7,056 nucleotides of DNA from an uncultured Leucobacter sp. (GCA_937872275.1 CALMSE010000168.1:1-7056), one strand, 5' to 3'. Positions 1 to 5,261 are shown, counted from the stretch's first letter. Made by a program: numbers and translations. Notes: a model not told the origin generated them from the letters alone.

Positions 1-1
1 C

Positions 2-1534
2 GCCGCGCGCGACGACGCGGCGGCGCTCGCCGTCGACCCCCGGGTGGATCGTGCGCTCGTGCTCGGCGACCGCGGCACCGCGCTCGCGTTGATCCGCCGC
101 CGACCCGACCTCCGGGTCGAGGGCAGGTTCCGCGTGCCCGGCACCGTGCTCGTCTCGCCCACCGCCGACCCGGCCGCCGCCGCGGAGGGCGCGGTGCGCT
201 CCGCGTTCGGGTCGGGAGCGGGCGACGCCCGATCCGCCCGCGTGCTGATCGTCTTCGGAAGCGCGGCGAGGTCGCGCCGTTTCCGGAAGCGCCTCGCCGA
301 CGCCGTGCGCGCGATCCGCCCCGGAGACACGGCGGCCCCCGCGGGCGGCGATCCGCTCGCCTTCGACCTGGGCCCGCTGCCGCAGCCGCCGGGCGAGGGC
401 GGGCTGCGCGCGCTCACCGAGCTCGACGGCGGCGAGGAATGGCTCGTGCAGCCCGAGCGTCTGGACGAGGCCGGCAGGCTGTGGCGGCCCGGCGTCCGCA
501 CCGGGATCCGCCGCGACGCCCGGTTCTGGCGCGACGCGGCGGGCATGCCGGTGATCGGTCTCATCACGGCGCGCACGCTCGACGAGGCGCTCGAACTGCA
601 GCGCGAGCTGGGCGGGGGCGGCGTCGCGGCGCTCCACTCGGGCTCGGCGGAGGAGCTGCTGCCCTGGCTCGAGCGCACGCGGGCGGCGTCGCTCGTCGTG
701 GGGCGGCCGACCGGACCCGAGCGCATCGAGCGGCTGCCGGGCGGCGGCTGGGGCGATGCCGGCATGGGGGTGCAGACCCTGGCGGGCGGGCCGAACCGCC
801 TGGTCACCCTCGGATCGTGGGAGCTGCGCGAGGGCACGCCGAGCGGCACGCTGCACCTGCGCGGGCTCGACCCCGAGGTGCAGGTGCTGATCGAGGCGGC
901 GCAGCGGGTGCTCGACTACGAGAGCTTCGACCGGGTGCGGCGGGCCGCGCTCAGCGACGCGCTCAGCTGGCGCACGACGCTCGGGCGCGTGCACGACGAG
1001 ATCGGGCTCGGCGTCGAGCGCAACCTGATGCGGCGCTGGCCGGTGGCGACCCAGATCCGCCTGGCGGAGCGGGCGTCGTTCACGGCGCTCATCCGCGTGC
1101 TCGCCGCCGCGCTGCTCGTGCGAGCACCGGTGACGGTGTCGACGGGGGCGGTGCTGCCGGGCGAGCTCGCCGAGTTCCTCGCCTCGCAGGGCATCGAGGT
1201 GTCGCTCGAGCGCGACGACGCCTGGCACGAGCGCATCGCCGTCGAGGCGAGCGCGGCCGGCCCGGGAACGGAGACGAGCGCGGGGGCGGCGCCCGAGTCG
1301 CGCGTGCGCCTGATCGGCGGCGACGCCGTGCGAGCCGCGGAATGGCTCGGCGGGCAGAGCCGGGTCGCGGTGTGGGCCGAGCCGGTCACCATGGCCGGTC
1401 CGGTCGAGCTGCTCGCCTTCCTGCGAGAGCAGTCGATCTCGGTTGCCGCGCACCGCTACGGGCTGCTGGCGCCCCCCGCGGGACTCGAGGAGTGGATCGC
1501 CGAGCTCGACGGGCGCGCGGCGCCCGGCAGGTGA
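2..1534 (+). CDS. putA: PutA-type proline dehydrogenase / P5C dehydrogenase, C-terminal part (5' end outside window), ALDH active site apparently lost
   Basis: The reading frame is open from base 2, so the start lies upstream; 510 residues are visible. Full-length PutA oxidises proline to P5C with FAD (N-terminal half) and P5C to glutamate with NAD (ALDH half). Only the later ALDH half and the C-terminal extension are here. Recognisable PutA stretches are RPDLR (104-118), LVQPERLDEAGRLWRPGVR (451-509), PVIGLITARTLDEALELQ (548-601) and AGGPNRLVTLGSWE (785-826), then the extension with GVERNLMRRWP (about 1012-1044) and a second degenerate nucleotide-fold region up to the stop. By recalled family alignment the catalytic Glu is Arg (codon 125-127), the catalytic Cys in the usual GQ-C motif is Ala (227-229), and the usual PFGGWK motif reads LPGGGWGD. 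P5C dehydrogenase activity is therefore doubtful, although the fold and the rest of the sequence are well kept. The proline dehydrogenase domain cannot be judged. Family assignment is confident; loss of activity is inferred. Confidence 0.88.
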   Translation, partial: AARDDAAALAVDPRVDRALVLGDRGTALALIRRRPDLRVEGRFRVPGTVLVSPTADPAAAAEGAVRSAFGSGAGDARSARVLIVFGSAARSRRFRKRLADAVRAIRPGDTAAPAGGDPLAFDLGPLPQPPGEGGLRALTELDGGEEWLVQPERLDEAGRLWRPGVRTGIRRDARFWRDAAGMPVIGLITARTLDEALELQRELGGGGVAALHSGSAEELLPWLERTRAASLVVGRPTGPERIERLPGGGWGDAGMGVQTLAGGPNRLVTLGSWELREGTPSGTLHLRGLDPEVQVLIEAAQRVLDYESFDRVRRAALSDALSWRTTLGRVHDEIGLGVERNLMRRWPVATQIRLAERASFTALIRVLAAALLVRAPVTVSTGAVLPGELAEFLASQGIEVSLERDDAWHERIAVEASAAGPGTETSAGAAPESRVRLIGGDAVRAAEWLGGQSRVAVWAEPVTMAGPVELLAFLREQSISVAAHRYGLLAPPAGLEEWIAELDGRAAPGR

Positions 1535-1564
1535 TTTCGTTTCGCCTCGGTCTGCCGGTATGCT
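1535..1564 (+). promoter_or_regulatory. Possible promoter of the tRNA-Tyr gene
   Basis: TATGCT at 1559-1564 is a fair -10 match, with a weak -35 candidate TTTCGT at 1535-1540 (18-nt spacer). It lies directly after the putA stop and about 30 nt before the mature tRNA 5' end, where a tRNA promoter is expected. The -35 match is poor, so this rests mainly on position. Confidence 0.35.
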
Positions 1565-1594
1565 TTCTAGCTGGTCGTGCTTGTCGCGGCCGAC

Positions 1595-1676
1595 GGCGGG
1601 TTACCCGAGCGGCCAAAGGGGGCTGACTGTAAATCAGCTGGCTATGCCTACGGGGGTTCGAATCCCTCACCCGCCA
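1595..1676 (+). tRNA. tRNA-Tyr (anticodon GTA)
   Basis: The acceptor arms GGCGGGT (1595-1601) and ACCCGCC (1669-1675) pair over 7 bp, with discriminator A1676. The anticodon stem GCTGA/TCAGC (1622-1626 and 1634-1638) closes a 7-nt loop with anticodon GTA at 1629-1631. A long variable arm (about 1639-1651) fits the class II structure of bacterial tRNA-Tyr. The T stem is GGGGG/CCCTC with one G-U pair around TTCGAAT. CCA is not encoded (CCG follows the discriminator). The gene is intact even though an element is integrated in its 3' end, because the element carries an identical 3' end sequence. Confidence 0.97.
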
Positions 1677-1681
1677 CCGAG
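1656..1681 (+). repeat. attL: 26-bp direct repeat at the tRNA-Tyr 3' end
   Basis: Bases 1656-1681 are identical to 5262-5287, with mismatches immediately outside on both sides. The repeat spans the T loop, T-stem 3' strand and acceptor 3' strand of tRNA-Tyr plus 5 bp (CCGAG) beyond the discriminator. This is the classic attachment core of tyrosine integrases that use tRNA genes. Crossover took place somewhere inside these 26 bp. Confidence 0.93.
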
Positions 1682-1684
1682 ATA

Positions 1685-1727
1685 GAGGCCTCGGCTCACC
1701 TAGAAAACACTGGGGAGTCGAGGCCTT
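1685..1727. terminator. Element-borne stem-loop terminator behind tRNA-Tyr and the integrase gene
   Basis: The arms at 1685-1697 and 1715-1727 pair over 13 positions (two G-U pairs on the plus strand) around a 17-nt loop. It begins 9 nt after the tRNA and is followed by TCATCGTTC, the same 9-mer that follows the native terminator beyond attR. The integrase stop codon (complement of 1727-1729) overlaps the stem edge, so the structure probably terminates both convergent transcripts. Confidence 0.65.
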
Positions 1728-2014
1728 CATCGTTCCTCCTGCGGGGTTGCTGACAACAAATTGACAACATCCTGCGAAGCAATGGCCCGGTCGAGGCTCG
1801 TGGAAACGGCCTCAAGATCGTCGTCGAACAAGTCAGCGTACACATCGAGCGTCGTCGCGGCGGAAGCGTGGCCGAGCATTCTCTGAACAGCTTTCACGTT
1901 CGCCCCGGCGCTCACTGCGAGACTGGCGGCAGTGTGGCGCAGATCGTGAAGCACCATGCGTTCGACCTTCGCGGTGTTCAATGCCCGGTTCCACCACGAG
2001 CGCTCTTTTTCTCG
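1727..2014 (-). pseudogene. int: Tyrosine recombinase/phage integrase, C-terminal fragment
   Basis: The minus strand encodes the catalytic C-terminus of a tyrosine integrase: HDLRHTAASL, VQRMLGH and the tyrosine segment TLDVYADLF. These supply the H-x-x-R box, the second conserved His and the nucleophilic Tyr. Integrase-like sequence (ERSWWNRA) continues upstream of the first possible start (TTG, 1979-1981) to about base 2014, then likeness stops and the frame hits a stop at 2051-2053. A full enzyme of this family has roughly 350-400 residues; here about 95 remain. The arm-binding and core-binding domains, the first catalytic Arg and the catalytic Lys are absent, so it should be inactive. It abuts attL and ends toward the tRNA, the usual place for the integrase of a tRNA-integrated element. 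Whether a short protein is still made cannot be told. Confidence 0.88.
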
Positions 2015-2019
2015 GAGGC

Positions 2020-2274
2020 ATGCACGCGGCGCTGATAGCCGCCGTACCCGTCATCGAACACGACCGCATCGGCGCGCTTGTCTTTGCAGTGAACCCCAAG
2101 CATGCGCGCTCGGTGGATGACTTCGGACCGTACTCGCGCATCCAAGCGACGACGGTTGATCCCGGCTCGAAATGGTTCACCGACATGGTCGGGAACTACG
2201 CACGACCTGGCACTACGAGGTTCACCGTTCAGCAGGGGCGGCCTGGTGCTTGGGACGACCTGAAGGTGGTCTGA
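2020..2274 (+). CDS. Unidentified protein or C-terminal fragment, possibly phage-derived
   Basis: Not recognised. From the ATG at 2020 the frame encodes 84 residues ending before TGA at 2272-2274. Composition looks like a real protein: ordered hydrophobic pattern, FAVNPKHARSVDDFG near residues 28-42, and an aromatic and Gly-rich end with WFTDMVGNYARPGTT and WDDLKVV. The frame is also open upstream to about 1981, but that part lies over the integrase fragment and reads like an antisense shadow. The SD-like CGGAGG (2013-2018) is too close to the ATG to be convincing. Its 5' end falls where integrase likeness ends, so it may be the tail of a longer gene joined to the integrase remnant by deletion. 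The next small ORF starts 12 nt after its stop, suggesting an operon. It could be a stand-alone gene. Confidence 0.5.
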   Translation: MHAALIAAVPVIEHDRIGALVFAVNPKHARSVDDFGPYSRIQATTVDPGSKWFTDMVGNYARPGTTRFTVQQGRPGAWDDLKVV

Positions 2275-2286
2275 GGGGGGGGCATC

Positions 2287-2466
2287 ATGCGAACTCTGAC
2301 GCGCCCTATCGAACTTCCTGAGCCGCCGGCACCCGGGGACTGGGATCTTGACGTGTCCGACCATGTAGGGGAAGGCGACCAGACGGCGGATCTTCACGCG
2401 CGACAGACGCTACGAGGGAGAAGCAGGGGCCCTGCCAGTAGCGACCGGGGCTGGATGTCTAGCTGA
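2287..2466 (+). CDS. Small hypothetical protein (59 aa), probably coupled to the preceding ORF
   Basis: Not recognised. ATG at 2287 is preceded by a strong purine run (AGGGGGGGG, 2274-2282) suited to ribosome binding, and begins 12 nt after the stop of the ORF above. The product starts MRTLTRPIELPEPPAPGDWD, has an acidic middle (DLDVSDHVGEGDQTADLHARQ) and an Arg/Ser-rich tail (TLRGRSRGPASSDRGWMSS). No membrane segment or signal peptide is visible. Close spacing and the good ribosome site support translation together with its neighbour. The 3' end overlaps the 3' end of the minus-strand gene that follows by 8 nt. Small proteins of this kind are common in actinobacterial prophages, but no function can be given. 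Confidence 0.5.
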   Translation: MRTLTRPIELPEPPAPGDWDLDVSDHVGEGDQTADLHARQTLRGRSRGPASSDRGWMSS

Positions 2467-2701
2467 GCCTCTTCACGAGAATCGCTCGGACCATCTCTTC
2501 GACTCGCGCAGCATCAATCTCCGGAGAATCAGCTTCCAGATTCAGTACAAACCCTTCAACGTCCTCCAGCGACGAGACACCCTGTTCTACAGCAGCGTCT
2601 GCGGCGGCTTCCGCCAGCTGCTCGTGCGCAGCATCAAACATCATTTTCTTGATGCTATCCCCATCGAAGTCTGAGCTGATCTTGATCACCTCTGATCTCA
2701 T
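2459..2701 (-). CDS. Small acidic helical protein, unknown function
   Basis: Not recognised. It encodes 80 residues, strongly acidic, with long Ala/Glu-rich stretches predicted by eye to be helical (HEQLAEAAADAAVEQ, SLEDVEGFVLNLEADSPE, ARVEEMVRAILVKRLS). There is no membrane segment or signal peptide. The ATG at 2699-2701 has no clear Shine-Dalgarno sequence; in-frame ATGs at residues 20 and 21 are alternative starts. It is divergent from the lipoprotein gene across about 127 nt and convergent with the preceding plus-strand ORF, overlapping its end by 8 nt. Less GC-rich codon choice matches the rest of the element. Orientation and size fit an accessory or regulatory gene of a prophage, but no DNA-binding motif is visible. 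Confidence 0.55.
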   Translation of the reverse strand: MRSEVIKISSDFDGDSIKKMMFDAAHEQLAEAAADAAVEQGVSSLEDVEGFVLNLEADSPEIDAARVEEMVRAILVKRLS

Positions 2702-2798
2702 TTCTGTAGGCGGACTTGGTGAAGCGACAGTAATAGATCTACAGCAACGGGCGGGAACGCGGCGCGGAATCGTAACTTAATCATCACGGTTTGCCAGA

Positions 2799-2816
2799 AA
2801 CGCCCAAGATGGCGTT
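2799..2816. repeat. Short dyad upstream of the lipoprotein gene
   Basis: AACGCC (2799-2804) and GGCGTT (2811-2816) form a perfect 6-bp inverted repeat around CAAGAT, 12 nt before the first possible lipoprotein start. It could be an operator or a weak RNA hairpin near the ribosome site. Repeats this short also arise by chance. Confidence 0.25.
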
Positions 2817-2828
2817 CAGGTATCTGGA

Positions 2829-3413
2829 ATGATCGGACTCATGAAGAAACTGATCGCCGCAAGCGGCCTCGTCGCAGCCCTCGCACTCACCGGATGCTTC
2901 CCGACTGGCCCCCGGGCCTCGGTTGAGGCGCCCTCGTCCGACACGCAGGCGGAGGACTCGGCTGCCGAAGCCCCGGCCGAGGAAACAGGAACGCGCGCAA
3001 ACCCTGCACCACTTGGCTCCACGATCGAAGATGGCGACTGGGCGGTTACCGTCAACAGTGTCAACCTCAACGCGAACGACCTGATTGCAGCAGAGAACCA
3101 GTTCAACGACGCAGCAGACGACGGATACGTCTACATCCTGGTCAACCTGACCGCCACCTACAACGGCACCAACCCAGACGGCGAACTCCCGTGGATCAAC
3201 GTTGAGTACGTCACCGCAGACGGCAACACTATCAGCGGGATCGAGAAGCTTGTGGTCGAGCCGGAAGCCTTCGATATGACCGGCACTCTTTACCAGGGCG
3301 CTTCGGTCACCGGCAACAAGGCGTTCCACGTCCCCGCAGCTACCGCAGGCGAAGGCACGCTGGCGGTCCGTGCCGGACTCGGCGGTTCAAAGGTATTCGT
3401 CGCCGTCCAGTAA
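2829..3413 (+). CDS. Prophage-type lipoprotein with DUF4352-like domain
   Basis: A lipoprotein signal peptide is clear: basic MKK, hydrophobic LIAASGLVAALAL, then lipobox LTGC with Cys23, so the mature protein should be lipid-anchored on the outer face of the membrane. Residues about 28-62 form an acidic Ala/Glu/Ser/Pro linker. The remainder is beta-rich and resembles the DUF4352/telokin-like fold: WAVTVNSVNL, a DDGYVYILVNLTATYNG strand pair, and the late TLYQGASVTGNKAFHVPA segment. The total of 194 residues is normal for such lipoproteins. The start may instead be the ATG at 2841 (MKKL), which gives a more typical signal peptide; neither start has a strong ribosome site. A terminator follows 10 nt after the stop, so the gene is a separate unit within the element. 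Surface lipoproteins of temperate phages can block superinfection (Ltp of streptococcal phage TP-J34 is a known case), but that role here is only a guess. Confidence 0.85.
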   Translation: MIGLMKKLIAASGLVAALALTGCFPTGPRASVEAPSSDTQAEDSAAEAPAEETGTRANPAPLGSTIEDGDWAVTVNSVNLNANDLIAAENQFNDAADDGYVYILVNLTATYNGTNPDGELPWINVEYVTADGNTISGIEKLVVEPEAFDMTGTLYQGASVTGNKAFHVPAATAGEGTLAVRAGLGGSKVFVAVQ

Positions 3414-3422
3414 CCACAGCAG

Positions 3423-3459
3423 CTAAGCCCCCTTCGCTTCTTGCCCGGAGGGGGCTTAG
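3423..3459 (+). terminator. Terminator of the lipoprotein gene
   Basis: CTAAGCCCCCT (3423-3433) and AGGGGGCTTAG (3449-3459) form a perfect 11-bp stem with a 15-nt loop, 10 nt after the lipoprotein stop. There is no long T run, as is common in actinobacteria. It separates the lipoprotein from the HNH gene, which starts 23 nt further on. Confidence 0.75.
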
Positions 3460-3481
3460 TCGTGCCACAGGGGAGGGTGAA

Positions 3482-3798
3482 ATGAAGCCCCGCCCCAACC
3501 CAAGATGCGCAAACGGGCACAGGCGCAACCAGACGCGAGACCGCGTGTACGCCCGAGACAGCACCTGCTGGCTTTGTGCACACCCGTAGACAAGACGCTA
3601 CGGTCGCGCCTTCCAACGTCTCCAGAGATCCATGAACTCATCGCGGTGACCAGAGGCGGCTCACCCTATGACCTGGGCAACTGCGTCCTCACCCATCGGG
3701 CCTGCAATAACTGGATCGGGAACCGCACACCAGACGAACTCGCACGAGACACACGCGAGAAACCCACGATCCAGACCACAACCCTTATCGACTGGTGA
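3482..3798 (+). pseudogene. Phage-type HNH endonuclease, disrupted by a one-base frameshift
   Basis: ATG at 3482 has an excellent ribosome site (GGGAGGG, about 3471-3477). The first frame gives MKPRPNPRCANGHRRNQ, then YARDSTCWLCAHP, and meets TAG at 3587-3589. From about 3586 the protein continues in the -1 frame as VDKTL, SPEIHELIAVTRGGSPYDL, GNCVLTHRACNNWIGNRTP and ends TTTLIDW with TGA at 3796-3798. Joined together this is an HNH nuclease of about 105 residues with CxxC (CWLC) and HRACN zinc-site elements and the central His of the motif (HELI). Both halves are well conserved, so the break is recent, a sequencing error, or rarely a recoding site; no classical slippery heptamer is visible. 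In actinophages such HNH genes commonly sit beside the cos site and terminase genes. As written, only a 35-aa peptide or a downstream fragment would be made. Confidence 0.8.
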
Positions 3799-4079
3799 CC
3801 GAGACAAGAGATCTCTGAACCGGAAGCCAACGCTGAACCGCCGGGGGCCAATCCCCTCCCAGCCCCCAAGAAAGCCCTCCCCAGGTGCATAGAGCTATCT
3901 CTCCCCGCATTTTTTCCACACGAGCTGGTGTGGTCTGGTTGTCGCTGCGGTCGCCTGTGGCCGGTTTTCGTGTGGTGTTTGAGGTGTTTGGACCCCTCTA
4001 CCCGTTAGATCGCCGCCTGCGATCCCATCCATTTGGCGCGCTCTAACATCCGCGGAGTTCAGCCATTTATCCCTAACAG
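3799..4079. other. Gene-free stretch with strand-composition switch; possible packaging-site remnant
   Basis: I see no convincing coding sequence here. The plus strand is C/A-rich up to about 3905, with C runs at 3853-3866 and 3885-3893. It then has a T run (3910-3915) and a small dyad CCACAC/GTGTGG (3916-3921, 3928-3933), and becomes strongly G/T-rich to about 3990. A 10-bp palindrome AGAGATCTCT is at 3807-3816 and a 6-bp dyad GATCGC/GCGATC at 4008-4013 and 4019-4024. Lying just behind an HNH gene, this could be what remains of a cos region, but nothing in the sequence proves it. Confidence 0.35.
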
Positions 4080-4253
4080 TCAGTCGGCGCGCGGGATTTC
4101 GATGCGGTGGAACTCTGCGGCTTGCACAGCCATGCCGTGGGCGGACTCCCAGTCCTCATCTTCGATCGCGAGGTCCAACAGCTCGAGGGAATAGCTATCC
4201 AGACGCGAGACGAGCATGCCCCGCATCTGGCGAACTGATTCCTGGATATCCAT
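4080..4253 (-). CDS. Small acidic protein (57 aa) downstream of the DUF4238-like gene
   Basis: Not recognised. The minus strand encodes 57 residues starting MDIQESVRQMRGMLVSRLDS, then LELLDLAIEDEDWESAHGMA and a C-terminal AAEFHRIEIPRAD. The pattern suggests two or three amphipathic helices with an acidic middle; there is no membrane segment, signal peptide or clear DNA-binding motif. It starts 31 nt after the stop of the DUF4238-like gene on the same strand, so the two are probably co-transcribed. The sequence before its ATG (GGCAGCA, 7 nt, TTGAGC, ATGG) nearly repeats that before the probable start of the upstream gene. It could be a partner, an antitoxin-like protein or an unrelated small gene. 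Coding potential is judged from composition and context only. Confidence 0.55.
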   Translation of the reverse strand: MDIQESVRQMRGMLVSRLDSYSLELLDLAIEDEDWESAHGMAVQAAEFHRIEIPRAD

Positions 4254-4284
4254 GCTCAAAGGTTACTGCTGCCGGCGTTAGGGT

Positions 4285-5037
4285 TTAGGTGCTGCCTCGA
4301 AGCTTGCGTGTCCGCTTCTGCTGGTCGTCGACCATAACCCACTCTGGTGCGTCTTGTGGCCGGCCAATTATCCATCTGCGCGAGGTCTGGGCAATGAAAT
4401 TGGTCACTGAGAATTGGAGATCATGCGGGATGTCCCCCACGACAAGGAGCGTGAAGGGGTCGAGGGGAAATAGCACAGTCGACGTGCGATCTTCGGTTGA
4501 GATGGGGATAACGGCATTGTCGCCCGTCATCATGGCGTGTGGCTGCTCGATGGTCTGCCATTCCCACTGTTCTATCCCGAGTTTTTGGAGTGTCGGCTCG
4601 TCGGGGTTCAGATCTCTATGCAACGAGATCATGTCACCGAGCTTGAACTCCACCTCTTCAATCTCATCTGAGTCGAAGGCGCCTCGAATTACAGGCACCG
4701 ATAGGTTTGCCTGGTCTGCGTACAGGCCGCGTTCAATGAACATGTCCATGAACTCAGTGAGATCTCGACGGGAGCTTGGGACAACCGTCCTGCTCTCACA
4801 AGCTGACCGGATTGCCGCTATTCCTCGTGATTCTATCTGAGCGTAGTGGGCTTCCCTGTCGTGACGAAGAACTGCCGTCCTATAGGCATACTTGACGACG
4901 GTTGCATTGGATGTGCGCAGGATCATTCCTCGTTCGTTCGCCACGTCTCCTACATAGACGTCGCCGTTCTCATCTGCCCACGGCAGCATGTAGGACTCCG
5001 GGATCATGTGTGCACGTTTTACCTGGCCGTTTGCCAT
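4285..5037 (-). CDS. DUF4238-like protein, accessory cargo of the element
   Basis: From the ATG at 5035-5037 the product has 250 residues. Features match my memory of DUF4238: an N-terminal His-x-x-Pro-x-x-Tyr box with Trp (RAHMIPESYMLPWADENG, residues 8-25), an EAHYAQIESRGIAAI helix (62-76), a SDNP-like segment (MTGDNAVIP, 170-178), LFPLDPFTLLVV (189-200) and VTNFIAQTSRRWIIGR (211-226). There is no signal peptide or membrane span, so it should be cytoplasmic. The frame is open upstream to a GTG at 5116-5118 (277 residues), but those extra residues look non-coding and the family motif normally lies near the N-terminus. The molecular function of the family is not known to me. It lies next to attR, the usual cargo position, with a small gene behind it. 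Its GC content is far below that of the chromosomal flanks, indicating horizontal origin. A defence role is possible but unproven. Confidence 0.7.
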   Translation of the reverse strand: MANGQVKRAHMIPESYMLPWADENGDVYVGDVANERGMILRTSNATVVKYAYRTAVLRHDREAHYAQIESRGIAAIRSACESRTVVPSSRRDLTEFMDMFIERGLYADQANLSVPVIRGAFDSDEIEEVEFKLGDMISLHRDLNPDEPTLQKLGIEQWEWQTIEQPHAMMTGDNAVIPISTEDRTSTVLFPLDPFTLLVVGDIPHDLQFSVTNFIAQTSRRWIIGRPQDAPEWVMVDDQQKRTRKLRGST

Positions 5038-5261
5038 GCTCAATATGCTGCCAGAGTGAGAATGTCCTACGTTTGTGACCCACGAGAGATCGTCGCATTT
5101 CCCGCATCTATCCCGCACATCTCATGGGGCGAACGATGGGGCACCATGGATGTAGGTGCTTGTTCGTCGGTGCGCTTAACTCCCGATCGACCTTGGTGGA
5201 TCGTTGGAATCATGCCGTTCCGAGTGCCCATGTGTTGCCACGAGTTCTAGCGTCCTCGCGA
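5038..5261. other. Gene-free right end of the element, upstream of the DUF4238-like gene
   Basis: No supported gene. It should hold the promoter of the minus-strand DUF4238-like gene, though I cannot pick convincing -35/-10 boxes. Around 5100-5120 there is an imperfect tandem repeat built on TCCCGCA. Integrase arm-binding sites would be expected near attR but cannot be identified by eye. Confidence 0.4.

Noticed and set aside
916..1392. Minus-strand ORF opposite putA
   Set aside because: Ser/Arg/Thr-rich antisense shadow with no motif or ribosome site.
439..1626. Long Ala/Arg/Gly-rich plus-strand ORF overlapping putA
   Set aside because: Its composition is the typical +1 shadow of a high-GC gene; the putA frame carries all recognisable motifs.
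1978..2397. Minus-strand 139-aa ORF upstream of the integrase fragment
   Set aside because: It is not in the integrase frame, does not continue any integrase motif, and is rich in Arg and Pro like an antisense read of the two plus-strand ORFs.
2784..3329. Minus-strand ORFs opposite the lipoprotein gene
   Set aside because: The plus strand has a clear signal peptide, lipobox and domain; the reverse frames are shadows.
3909..3933. T run next to the CCACAC/GTGTGG dyad as an intrinsic terminator
   Set aside because: The T run precedes the dyad on the plus strand, and on the minus strand the RNA would have an A run after the hairpin, so neither orientation fits.
4289..4840. Plus-strand ORF opposite the DUF4238-like gene
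   Set aside because: Ser/Cys/Met-rich antisense shadow; the minus strand holds the family motifs.
5038..5118. 27-residue N-terminal extension of the DUF4238-like protein from a GTG start
   Set aside because: There is no ribosome site, the residues are unlike the family, and the shared leader sequence favours the ATG at 5035-5037.
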